DNA of 64,000 nucleotides, taken from positions 166,501-230,500 of the forward strand of contig SMMW01000613.1 of NCBI GenBank assembly GCA_004794655.1, given 5' to 3'. Source of the stretch: Marisa cornuarietis (taxonomy: Eukaryota > Mollusca > Gastropoda > Architaenioglossa > Ampullariidae). The position numbers and the translations under genes were made by a program. Each line of letters starts with the position of its first letter. Within the stretch, counting starts at the first letter, position 1. Shown here piece by piece: positions 13,601-25,715 of the stretch. The notes below the pieces were generated by a model that saw nothing but the letters and a program-made list of their open reading frames with translations, ran no database searches and was not told where the DNA came from.

Positions 13601-14351
13601 AATGTTCATATTGTAGGTTAGAAGAGGGCTGCAAAAAGTCTGCTCATCTGCCTCCAGAGGAGGAGGAGTCATCAGAAGATGAAAATGAAACAGAGGAAGA
13701 GAGGGGTATGCATGTCAAAAAGTTCTTTGGATTGCAAGATAATGTTCATTGGGTTGCGAGACAAAGTGCAAGTCTTTTTAGATGATCTGTTGTAAATTTT
13801 TCTACATTTTTCCATAACCATCTCTTGAAAATACATTAGGACCAAGGCATTCCTTTAAGAGTACTATTGTAAATTTTCAGTGAGACTATGACTTCTCATT
13901 TGTGCTGTCTGGATAAAAATGAAGCTTCCTTAGAGGCTTGTCCGTGAAAGACCTGCAGTACTGCTTGTGCCATGTGTACTGTGAAATGCACCTTTATTTA
14001 TTAATCTTTAGGTTTATTAGTGGTGAAAAGAGTAAAAAAAAAAGTGCCTGCATGTTTAAATGTGAAAGCCATACAAATATTTTTGGGTAAGATAGTTGGA
14101 GTTTTACATGGTTTTTTTCTCTTTCAACAGCAAAGCGTAAGATGTTTGAGATGAAACGAAAACTCCATTACAATGAGTTTGCAGCTGTGCAGCTGGCAAA
14201 GAAACTGATGTCAGAGGAGGAGGAGGAGGAGGAAGATAGTACCTGTAATAATACACAAGGGGCAGCGCTCCTCGACGCTGCCACCTGCTCCTCCAGCAAG
14301 ATGGACACAGGTGTTGTAAATGATGTAAGCATGACTGGAGAGGGGGATTAA
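10625..14351 (+). CDS. PPP1R2: Protein phosphatase 1 inhibitor 2 (IPP-2)
   Basis: Exons 10625-10695, 12195-12410, 13617-13705 and 14131-14351 join in phase to a 198-residue protein; the human protein has 205. All three PP1-contact landmarks are present: KGILK at residues 11-15; EWDEMNILAT followed by DKDYG and KIDEPPTPY, which holds the PxTP site phosphorylated by GSK3 in vertebrates; and the C-terminal helix motif KRKLHYNE. An acidic serine/glutamate tract (EEEESSEDENETEEE) precedes the helix, as in the family. The protein binds and regulates the PP1 catalytic subunit in cytosol and nucleus. The start at 10625 (MASERE...) fits the family length. Intron 2 keeps frame only with a GC donor at 12411. 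Identification is firm. Confidence 0.95.
12912..13100. repeat. LINE-tail-type interspersed repeat in PPP1R2 intron 2
   Basis: The block starts 'aataataagataaatgagg' and continues with 'gatctgctcagagcacttta'. This layout (AAT-rich start, then a motif related to 'agcgctttac') recurs at 35305, 36903, 43630 and 47590, so it is one dispersed family. The copy at 35305 is linked to the LINE at 6150, and I infer the same origin here. Confidence 0.45.
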
Positions 14352-17300
14352 GCTAGTGGACACGTCTGCAAGAGCCTGTGAAGCTGTCAGCTTGATGGTT
14401 GAGCAGCAAAGTCTGGTGATATGTTGGTCACAGAAACGATACATTGGCAGAACCAACCTGCCCTTTAAATTTCGTTATTAGAATCTGCCATCCCAGAGAT
14501 TTCTTCTGTGCCCAACTGCTCCAGACAATCTTCAGAATATCTGTGGATACTTTATGTGGTGATGCAAAATGTCAGAACCCTCTAGAATTAGTGTGGAGCA
14601 AGGTGGTATCAGCTTCAGGTTTTGATTTCGAAGCATGCTCCTGCCCTGCAACCCCTGCCCCAAAAAAATGTTTAGTTAAAAGCATTGTACACAATGGGAA
14701 TGAGATGGGGAAATATGGTAAAACCCTCAAGCCACAATCAAGAGCGATTATTAGTGATTGCCTCCCCTTATACATCACACTCCATGTGCATAAAAAATGC
14801 ATGTTCTCAATTAGAAATGTGTGCACCTACACTCGCACAAATAGAAATGTGCACACGCATACACTCACACACACACACACACAGGGATGTGTGCACATCC
14901 ATACACTCACCAACATATATAAATAGACACACACGGATGTGTGCAGGTGCCTACACTCACAAACATGTATACACACACAATCTGCAGCTACTGGGGTTGT
15001 GAGATGACCCCGGCTCAATACCTGAAGTTGGTGTGTGATCAGTTTGCTTCCAGCAGCTGCCTTGTCTGCTACACTGACTCTGACCCTGACCTTGCAAAGA
15101 CAATGACCCTACAGTGCTTCAGCCCTATTTCCCATCAGACAATGCTTAGACAGTACGGTGTGTTGTTTCATCCCACTGAGATGTGACATAGATGTGTGTT
15201 GTGTCAGTGTGCAGACAGGACTTGATACAAAAATAAATTTGGATGACAAAGTGGGTGTTGCAAGCAGTTCTTGTTGAAGTTTTTTTTCCACTTCTGTCAG
15301 GTGCATGTGGACTTAGCACTCATTCCTTGCAGACCCAAGGGTTGTTTTATTGAGGTTATGGAAACATATATTCATGGTACCAGCGATATATTGGATTTTT
15401 TTCCCAAGATTTCTGAGAGATGTCTATGACTGTAAATTTGTGTTTGTCATTTAGACAGAAGAATTATTTTGATAAACTGGAATATCATTAACCTGTGATG
15501 ATCTTATTGTGCAACTTAAATGAATTTTTATCTCCAGTAGTACCTTCCCTGCTTTTGTTTTTTTAAGTGAGTTAGCCTCATGCATGTGGCTGCCTTCTCA
15601 CTGTGACAGTTTTCTCCAATCCTAAATGACCTAGATCTGGGTTTTTGTTTGATTTCAGCATTGATGTGCTTGAACCTTCTTTTCTTTAGGTATTATGCCT
15701 TGATAGAATGATGGTACTGATGGAAGATAAAATGTTAAACTAGCACCAGATCAGATGTTGCTGTGTAACCAGAAATGTCACATAACAGAGGCAGTTACCA
15801 AAGCTGTTGTGTCACAGCTAGAAGCAGTTAAAGATAATGGCAGTAGATATTGTGCTGGACCTTCACACTTGCTGTCCTCTCCTCTCGCCCCTAAAACAGT
15901 CCCATTCATGAAGTGACCAGTAATATAGGTGCTTGCTTAATGTTTCTGCTGTCAGTTGATTGTAATTGTGAGATGGTGTTGAGCATAGGTATTGTTCTCT
16001 TTTTTGTTATATTTTTTGCATAAACCTGAAAAGATCCATTGCCATTGGCCCTTGCACCTCACCTGGGATGCTGTCATTGTGTCATAAATACTGTGATCAA
16101 AAGAAAATTTGTGTATTAATTATGGTACACAAGCCTGGTTGATGGTTTGTTGTAAAAGGAGCATTTAATCAGTGTTTTAAGAGATTCAATAAAATCAGGC
16201 AGACAGGTAACACAACTGTTTTCTTGTGAAATTCTATTTGTATTGTTATTGTAAAAAAAACAACAACTGTGTAACATGGGTGCTGGCACTTTCATGAGTA
16301 GAACTGACCATGTTCCTCAGCTAATGTGATCCTTGCTGGGAGAGCTGGCTACAAGGAGTAGCCATGATCAACCAACTGCCAAAAAAAAAGAGAGAGAGAG
16401 GTGGGCGGGGGCAAAGAAAACGAGGAAAGGTGTAATTTTGTGGTTGTTATGATTTTATAAGTTGTACAATGGAAAAAGAGATATTGTTGATAAGAGCTTA
16501 TTAAATCCACTCAATGATTAAAGCTGTGACTTGAGGGCTAGCACTGCCATTGTAACTGTTGTTAAATCATGGTATGTCACATTGAAAGAACACAAAACAC
16601 AGACAAAATAAGGAAGGTTATCAGAATCATCGCTTTACATGTAAACTCACTATGTGTAGCTTCTTGCAGAAAGCAGTTCAGTGTGCGTGCCTGCATGTGT
16701 CAGTAAAGTATGTGTTGTCCAATGGCACAGTTTTAGTAAAAGCCAGTAATAGCATGTTCCTCAACTGTCCCCTGTACCTTTTTTGTTTTTAATTTTATGA
16801 GAAAGAATGGCAAATGCATATTTGTTACTGTCTGCACACATGCTTATGTTTGTGTACACTAGTATGTATTCTTCATAAAGCAGTTCTCCAAATGAAAGTG
16901 GAAAATGAGGTTTTTAATATTTTTATAGGATGCAAGAAAAACAAACTTACCTCTTGTATCATTGCTCTTGACATCCCACTCAACTGCTTCAAGGTTGTAT
17001 ACGAAGAAATATATCATTTCCATTTATGGTGGTCATCTGGAATAGCTGTCAGCTGTCATTGTTTGATGTTTTCCTTTTATTTTGGCTTTGGTTTGGTGCT
17101 TGAATTGCAAACAGGCTTTCATGCATTATCACTTCCAAGCTTGTAGCATTTAGGTTCATCACAACTTTTAGTCTGATTCATAATTGGGTGTAGGTTGTAT
17201 TGGCTGTTGTATTATTTGTAAAAGTTTAGTGTCTGTTTCAACACTCTCTATGACTAAAACCCATTTGTTGGACATAACTGAAAGAAAGTGCAACAACATG

Positions 17301-17465
17301 GCTTTCAGGTATATTTGTATATTGTTGAGAAGCACTCAGACAGTTACAATATCTGTTTCATCAACTTTGACACCGGTCTAGCCAGTAGTGCTATATGGAA
17401 AATATATAATTTTTTTCATTGTTAAGGATTTTTGTAGATTTTTTCCCCCTTGTTGAATAAAGCAT
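14352..17465 (+). terminator. PPP1R2 3' UTR region with three candidate poly(A) signals
   Basis: Downstream of the PPP1R2 stop, exact AATAAA hexamers occur at 15232-15237, 16188-16193 and 17456-17461, giving possible 3' UTRs of about 0.9, 1.8 and 3.1 kb. A CA-repeat with ACAC-rich flanks occupies 14820-14980. No coding exon is visible. Which signal is used cannot be told from sequence. Confidence 0.45.
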
Positions 17466-20400
17466 GACCTGTGTGCATGCTTTCATGCATGTTAACATGA
17501 ACTTTAGAAAAGCCACAGCAGCCACTGTGTTAATTTAAAGCTGTAGCAAATTAAATGCCAAGAGTTTTGTTTCAATTTGAGATCTTTTGGTTTTTTGTTG
17601 CTTGTTAACAAGCTGCTTCAGTTGTCACGGAAATTGTGTATGTGTGAGTGTGTGTGTCCATGCATGCACATGTATGATATGCATACATGCAATTAAGAAT
17701 ATTTTTCTCACGACCTCAAATACTGTTAAGATGTGACATGGGTGACAAGGGAAAAGCATCTTGTCAGTGTAATGGGTGGGGGGCGGGGGATGTATAGAGG
17801 AGTGGTGTTGGTTTGATGGTGACGTTTTTCTCATGTTTCAAGAGACTGTCTTGTGTTACCCTCATCCCTAGTTATCAGGTAATGTTCCCATTCAAACAGG
17901 TGCAAAATCTGGAGCTCACATTCCAGTAATGCATGTAGACTGGCTAGGAGGGTTTTTTTTATTATTAGCATGATCTAACTGCTTCTGGCTTTTGTATTCC
18001 TTGAGAAGTACCTGCTCCCTGACAAGCACCTGTTTGTGTCTGGTGGGGAGAGTTTTCCAGTTACAGGCCTTAGACACTTTGAAGTCAAGTACACTGACGA
18101 GAGGGTGTGGTTAACAAATGCCTAAAGGGGTAAATCTTCTCCATATTTCTGTTGCAAACATCACAAGGCCTGATAATGTTGCCATTTGTACTCCAGGGAC
18201 CAGGTGCACAATAAACTAGGTATTTAACTGCTACAGCCAGCCAGCATCTAGTGTAGTGAATGCATTTGGCCCCAGGAACTTTGAGGGAGATCACTCTTCC
18301 TTGTAATGTGTGTAATATTAAGATAAACGAATACTCTTTATCCTTTAGGATTCATAAGAGGGGAGGATAGCTGACGGGTTAGAATTAGTGTTGACATGCC
18401 GAGGTATGCTAGTTTAATGCAAGGCAATACAAATTTTCCCACTTAGCCCAACATTTAAGTAAATATCTGGCTCATTAGTGGGTTGTCTCATGGAAGATCT
18501 ACAGCATGGTTTTCAATGCAGAGCAGATGTTTATGCCAAAAAGCAGCATATTTAGCATGGGCCTTATGAAGATGGGCATAATGCTGACAGAAAGATCTAA
18601 TGGTCCACAACTTTGACTGAAGGTTCAAACTCTAGACAATTTCCTGTGTCGCTTGAAAAAATGAAAGGGGATGCTTCATTATTATTGACTGATAACAAAG
18701 TTGTGAAGTGTGTAGAGCACAAGAAGATATGATAACTCAAGTGAGAAAAGTGCAGACCGGTTTGCATTGTTTCCAAGGAAACAGGAAAATGATATCACCT
18801 AGAGTCCCATGGTGATGTCAGCCTCTCTTTTGTCTGTATCTGTGTAATTGGAAATCATTGTAAAATAGAACAGAAATCATGGGTGTGTTGAGACCTAAGC
18901 TCATCTACCACTTATTCAAGTGTCATCGTATGGACATTGTTTTGTCCTCCAAAAAAAAAAAAAAAAAAAAATGCAGAGTAGGCTGGAGCTGTGATAGATT
19001 AGGTGTGTAAGGGGAGAGAAGTGGGTTAAGCCTTCAGAGCTAAGTGCTTGAAAACCAGAAGTTCATTTGCTGGCTTATGCAGGAAATTCATGCATTTACA
19101 ATTTCCAGTTGAAACTTTCACAAATGAGTGCCTATGTCCATTGAAATGTGATACTCAGCTGGTGCTCCAAGCATGTGGTTATGTTAACTAAATCAAAAAT
19201 ACAAGTACTTTGTGTGGATGATGTGCAGATTCTGGAAAAGAAGTGTGTTACTTGGGGAACTATAAATTTAATGACCTCATAGAAGAGGTATTCACCAAAG
19301 TCTAAGGTGTGTAAGCATTGAATACAGTGTTGCACACAGTAACTTGATTTTCATTTATTCCTGATTGAACCGTTATTCCTAATGTTAATAAATGTCTTCT
19401 ACCTGTGTGCATGGTATTGATGCCATGGATCTGTATGTTCACTTCAAGTATGTGAGTTCATACCAGTACAGTGTTAGTGATGGGACATTTACATGTTAGT
19501 TTTAAATGGATATCTTGAGTATTTATGTGCAAGGAAGATTTAACATGAATAGTTGATAAAAAATGTTTTCTCTGTTCTTTATAACAGGTGACACAAGATG
19601 TCCATACATTAGGATTTGCAAATGATGTTCTGATAATGATAGTACATTGTGTCAAGTCAAAGGTTGATGTTGTGTAGTGTATTCTGCAGGTTATTGGTAT
19701 AGATTTCTATTTCCACTGTGTTCCTTCTTTGTATAATATAATTCCATGGGGTAGCCTTTTTATGCAGGTATAATTGTTTGGTAGGCTCCCCTTTCACAAA
19801 CTTAGACCCGCTGCAGAGTTCGAAGGTTTTCCCTGTCAGTTTTATCAAGCAATGTCATTTTTCATGAATTTTTTTCATATGCATCAGGATGTTAATGATC
19901 TTTTCTGGTGGATTTTGAAGGAATGGAAATTGTTGTTCCTCCATATATAAGAGGAGCCATGTATAGTGTATTACCAACTGATATTAAGCCCACTGAAGAT
20001 GTGTACTCGTTATTACCAACTGATATAAAGGCCATTGAAGATGTGTGCATGTGTAAATGTACAGCCCTCTGACTTCACTCAGCTTTGATCTACTATGTGG
20101 AAAGTTAACCCTTTAGATCCTTCATCTGTTAAAAAGTACTGGATATGTATTATACATGATAAGCTGTACTATATTCTGTCAGTAATGGAAGTTGGTAAAC
20201 TAGATGAAACTTGGCGAAGCTTTCGTGTATGTGAATTACTGCATTCTCCTGATATGTCGGCTTTGGGTATGAGTGGAGAAGTGAGTAACATGACAATTCA
20301 GTACTGATATGTGGTTATAGGGTTCGAGATCTGGAATTTGAGGATTTTGATTTGTTTGCTGTCACCTAGGGTGTAAGTAGAGATTTCAATATGTCCAGTT

Positions 20401-20709
20401 ATGGAGACATGCAGTCAAGTAGCATTCGTCCACAAAATACAAACAATTGCCATAAGGCTGTCCAGAAATATATTTTTGTTAGAATTTAGATGTGCAGCAA
20501 AGCTATTGGGTTCACTTAAATTCTACCCAGATACAGAGTTCACCCTACCTGCAATAGAGAAGTTTCAAGACCAGAAAGTGAACTACTCAGGTAAATGCAG
20601 ACACGTCAAATATAACAGAAAAACCGAGCATCAGTATTGTCAACCCATGCAGGGGTCAGCTCAACAGGCATACACACTTTTTTTTTGAGGGGAGGGGGAG
20701 GGACAAACC

Positions 20710-20830
20710 TCATGCTGACAGTGAACGATGTTCACATTCTTGTCTCCTCAGTAGCTTTTTTGAGGGAGCAGCTGCCCCGGCCCCTACGCCACTGCTTGAG
20801 ACCACCACCCCTGGTAGGCCAGGTACTTGT
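20710..20830 (+). repeat. Interspersed repeat shared with the SINE at 62.4 kb
   Basis: The segment 'gacagtgaacgatgttcaca' followed by 'tctcctcagtagctttttt' at about 20718-20762 matches the reverse complement of 62465-62420 nearly base for base. The similarity fades past the 'gcagctgcc' that follows. This is therefore a second, opposite-strand copy of the same element, here without a visible tRNA-like head. Confidence 0.6.
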
Positions 20831-21274
20831 AGCACGAGCCAATTTTTCGGTTGGGGCAGACTCTAGGAGAGAGAACTTGTAACCTCATGATCAGAGCTTC
20901 TGGTCTAAGAGGGGCCTACAGAAGAGAATTAAAGCTCTGGCGCTGGTTGCATTCTAGACCTTCAAACTGTTTGATCTAAAGAAGCAAAGGTGTAAGTTTG
21001 TTGCTGAGACACCCCAAACAACTAATCAAACCCTCATCTAACACAGTGGCAGAGGAACATGGCCAGAGTTAAGGGACTGTATTCTGCATGAATGGGAAAA
21101 TAGTGACAGTCCATGTAGTTGACAGATTTGTAAGTATTTTTCAATCTGTGTGTGTTGAGACAGGTAAAGTGCTTGAGCAAGTGTTGGTACGTGAAAGTTC
21201 AGAGATGTTGGTGTGTTAGGCATCAAGAATGAGCAAGCATGTGTTTGTGTGTATGCATGTTTAGATTGTTGTGC

Positions 21275-21447
21275 AGGGCAGTCCGGTGGTGCCTGTCACC
21301 AATACAGTGAAAGTTGGCTGTCCTGGGTTCAGTTCTCGTCTCGGACACGCTGTTCTTTCTCTGCATGTGGCATCTGTTTACAGGGCTGGCTGCCTTGCCG
21401 TGATATAGGCTTAGTTGCTGGCTCGGCGTAAAACACCAATTAACCCC
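21275..21447 (+). mobile_element. tRNA-derived SINE
   Basis: The head 'gcagtccggtggtgcctgtc' resembles an RNA polymerase III A box, and about 45 bp on comes 'gggttcagttctcgtc', a B-box-like segment. The 3' end 'gcgtaaaacaccaattaacc' is a tail type I recall from mollusc SINEs. Length of about 170 bp fits a SINE. No target duplication was found by eye. Confidence 0.6.
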
Positions 21448-21664
21448 CTCAGACTGTTGTGCAATATTTTATACACTAATACCACAGACAAAACAAAATG
21501 CATAATGGAAAGATTACTGTATATATTTTATATCCAAAAGATTCATGAGGGGAAAAAATGAGCCTAAAAGTTCTATGGCTAATACTTAAATACAAAAATG
21601 GATGGAACAAAAATTGCAAAAGCAATGAAAAGGATACCACAAATGTGTGGCTGCATGAACATGT

Positions 21665-21860
21665 ACACACACCCTTACTTCCTTAGATAAATACCCTATA
21701 ACAAACAACAAAGTCATGTTGATAAATACCCTATAACAAACAACAAAGTCAAGTACACAACATGTTGATAAATACCCTATAACAAACAACAAAGTCAAGT
21801 ACACAACATGTTGATAAATACCCTATAACAAACAACAAAGTCAAGTACACAACATGTTGA
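21665..21860. repeat. Minisatellite, 46-bp unit
   Basis: Near-identical units built from 'gataaataccctataacaaa' plus 'caacaaagtcaagtacacaa' and 'catgtt', four full copies and partials. Copies are almost perfect, so the array is young. Any frame through it is repetitive and not coding. Confidence 0.85.
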
Positions 21861-24544
21861 TGCATTTTGTACTTTGTACTCCATAAGCAGAAGAGCAAAT
21901 AGCATTTTCAGTAGGTGATTAGATGGGGTAACCTACCTTTTGCAAGACACAACCTCCCACCATTAGCTTTCTCAACATTAAGTACTTGGGTTTCTCACTT
22001 TCATACTATATTTGGTATGCAGAATAGTTATAGAAGAAATCATATTCCATTTTTTTTCAAAAGCTGTGTACATTTCTGAGCTAGACGTCCATAGATCCTT
22101 TATAATTGTACAGCTGGACCAAGCATGAAATATAAGTTTATCTAACAGTCAGACTTCAGGTCTCTGAAACCTGTACACTTCCCTATTTTGTATTTGAATC
22201 AAATTTTGCCAATGTGTTTTTGCTTTGCAACAAATTTACCTGGAGTAGATGTGGTGTAATATATAGGGTACTAAATATTAGGACAAAAATGACCCAAAAT
22301 TCTGTAGACATATTTCAAAGACTGGAGCTAAGACTGTGAGTGGCTGCTGATACAGTGACCCCTCAGCACAGAGGTCAACAGTGGACTGCAAGCAGGTGGG
22401 GCAGTAGCCTGCTTCAACAAGCATGTAAATACAAAGAGTTTCTAAAACTGTCTCTACAATGTCTAGAACCATCACTACACTGCTTTCTATGTAACATTTG
22501 AAAGTAAAGAGTTATTGCAAGACTAATATCTACTTTTTTTAAATAACTGTACTGCTGTAATACCACAACCCTTCATTGTTATCATACCACAGTTACAAGT
22601 TGATATATTTATTATCGCAACAAGTCAGTCCTTCAAATGTAGGTGCAGTTATCATGCACAAACTTCTACATATAGCAAGATGTGAAACTAACCAACTAGA
22701 TACATGCATAACACTAATACACGTAGCTGCAACATATACAACTGCAATGTAGATGACAATGTAACTGTAACACATGTACAATGGGAACACAGATACGTGT
22801 ACAATTATATAGACTGGATTTCTTTTGTTTTGAATGCCAGGATTGGTGATGTGGAAAACGGAAATGGAAAAAATGTGTCCATTTGTATATGTGTACTGTA
22901 TAACACGACAAGATTATAGAAATAACACAGCATATGACTAATGGAAACAATCCACAGAAAGGGAGGGAAAACCCTCATTACTGCTCATGTTGTGACAGTC
23001 AGCTCAGCTATTTATAAGACTGATTTAAAATGGTGTGGGGGCAAGAGAGAGAAAAATGGAGAAAACTTGAGGATACAGAAGAGCAAGAAATAACCATTCA
23101 AATTATCATTGAAATCCATCAATGTCTTGACAGCATAACTGGCCACTGGAAGTATCATAATCATCATCATCATGACTACGCTGACCATAACCCTGTGAAT
23201 GTTCCACCTGAAGTTATTATCATCAGAAGAGTTCACATGTAATGGAGACAGTCTTATTTCACAAAGAGTATCGCACAATCTAAGTCTTCAGCTGCTTACA
23301 CAGTGAGGAGAACTAAAACATAATGCGATGATTTGAACCCAAAAGATTATCATGTGCTTCACATGATCAAACAAATTATATCAAGATTTTCTCAGTCCTG
23401 AAATGGCCAGATGGATTTTCTTTTGTTAAAACGTGTGTGTGTGTGTGTGTGTTGTTTTTTTTTTAATGCCAACCCCACAGAAAATTGTGAGACAACAAAG
23501 AGCTCATTACACTGAAAATCTGCTAGAACATGTTTTTTAAGCTAAAATGTTTGGAATGACTAAAACATGTCAGATTACACATCAAACAAAACCAAGCAAC
23601 AACTCCCAGAGGGCACCAGTGAAAACATGAACAGTGATAAAACATTTGTGACAATCTACAAAAATAACTTTCTACAAGCTCCACATTCTTCATCACTTAT
23701 TTAAAAAGTCTCTCAATCTGAAAATAAACAGTTCTGGGCAGCAAAACAAATTTCTGGATGAGAACAAACATCCAGAGAAAGACATCTGTGCCCCGTTCTG
23801 TCAGATAAACTGGAAAAGTCCTCACATGTGGAGAGCTACAATTTACCTTCTAAATTGTCAAGAAAACCCACATTTCATTAAGAAGGCAGTTGCTTAAAAT
23901 ATCAGAAGGGCTCTCATACCTTCTAGGTTTTACAAAGCAACTACCCTTTTCACATCTCTGTCCTGACAATCAAAGGCCACAAGAAGAAGGTGCATGCTTC
24001 AAGGCTACAAAGTCATTGTGCGCATTGAGAATACAGACTGACATCTTGTTGACATGTCAAGAAACAATTCACACCTTTGCACACATACATCTCCAATAAT
24101 ATTAAAAAATGACCTGGCCAAATGAGCATGAACTTTTGTCTTGGAATCCTCACTACTGAAGTAAATCAAACAAAGCATATACATGCAGCATGCAAACTGT
24201 GTCTTAACAGTCGCAAGAAGAACTCAAATAAGCACATGCACAGAAAACATCCACAAGTTGCCTTAACAATTAAAAGGGCAACAAACTGCAGTCATACTGT
24301 ATCAACGTTTTGCTCAACTGTCTTCAGTGTGATACACAGCTGTCTCAACTGTTTATCACACTCCTCTCTCCAGTGTCTAGCTTACAAAATCCAGATGGCT
24401 ACACCTTAGTGCAAAACCAGCTTGTCTCCAGTGTCTAGCATACCACACATTCCAGCTGTCTTCACCTCTTTGCAAAACTCACTCCTTTCCACCCTTTACT
24501 TGCTAAGAACACTGCCTGTAGGGTAAAGGTAGTTCCTTACCTTT

Positions 24545-24800
24545 CAGCTACTGGGGAGTGAGACAGCACATATTGCTGGGTCAGCTTCTTTGTGAGGGTA
24601 ATGAGTGAGGTGGTATCTTGGGGTCAAATTGTTTGTCAGGTGGTGATTGATGCTGTCTTAGGTTCAGCTTGTTTGTGTGAGTGATGAGTGATGTTATCTA
24701 GGATTAGCTTCTTTGCAAGGATGGTGAGTGAGGTGCTATCTCAGGGCCCAATTGTTTGTAAGGGTGGTGAGGTGTGATTTCAGAGCCAAATTGTTTGCTT
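24545..24800. repeat. Degenerate minisatellite, about 60-bp unit
   Basis: Four to five diverged units containing 'gtgatgagtgatgttatct' and 'ttgtttgtgagggt'-type segments. Strong drift between copies; non-coding. Confidence 0.6.
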
Positions 24801-25639
24801 GGCATTTGAGACAAGAAGGAGACATGGACGGAAGGAGAAACAATCATGCAGACAAGAAATATAGACGCAAAGAGGAATCAGGGAACAATAAGGATGGAGA
24901 GCATCATAAATCTGCAGAGGAAGACGAGCAGGTGGACTAGTCAATAGACTATAATTACAACTACTGACAACTGGTCAATAGACAAAAAAAAAGTAGGATA
25001 GCACTTCAGTCTGACAGAACATGCCTGTAGGACAGCACTTACAGAACATGCCTGTAACATATCATTTATAGTCTTACATAACAGGCCTGCAGAATAGCAG
25101 TTATAGTCTGTAGGTTAGCACTGGCAATCAGCAAAAGAGACAAGTGTAAGAAAATGATGGGATCACAACCAGGAAATACCCAGAGCGAGATTTTTATCAC
25201 TCATGTATTGAAATTTTCATTTTTTTTGTTGCTGGTTCCATAGTTTGTCCCTCTATGATAAAACAGTTTGAACAATACTGTCCAAGTTTGTTCTAAAGTA
25301 ATTGCTGTCAAGCAGAGGTACTTGGTTTCTTTCTGTGATCAGGAAACTGTCAGAAAAGCTGCCAGATTTTGTATAAATATACCATACTTTAACTAGCAGG
25401 AGAATTTGTTTTATTGAGTTCAGGCAAACAATAGCATGCACTAATAACAGGCACCTGAAATCATTCGCAACCTCTACAGCTCAGCTGCTCAACCATAGAT
25501 GAAGTTTTGGCTGTGCTAATTGTGGGTATATGATGTAGGTGTATGAATGGTTTTAGGTGTAAAACTGAATGTCTTTGTGTTTTACTATGATGTAGCACTT
25601 GCCTTATCCATGTCTTGTAAGTAGCACTTGTTCTTTTAT

Positions 25640-25715
25640 ATGAATTTCATAACTGAGCACACTTTTCAAGTTATAACTGCCCATCGGGATTAATAAAGTT
25701 GGTCATTTGTCATTG
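25640..25715 (+). mobile_element. LINE 3' tail
   Basis: The segment 'ctgcccatcgggattaataa' then 'agttggtcatttgtcattg' matches the usual 3' end of CR1-like LINEs, where a short G-rich motif precedes 'aataaag' and a short direct repeat tail. Compare 'ggacaaataaagtattatct' at about 43577. No upstream coding remnant was recognised. Confidence 0.4.
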
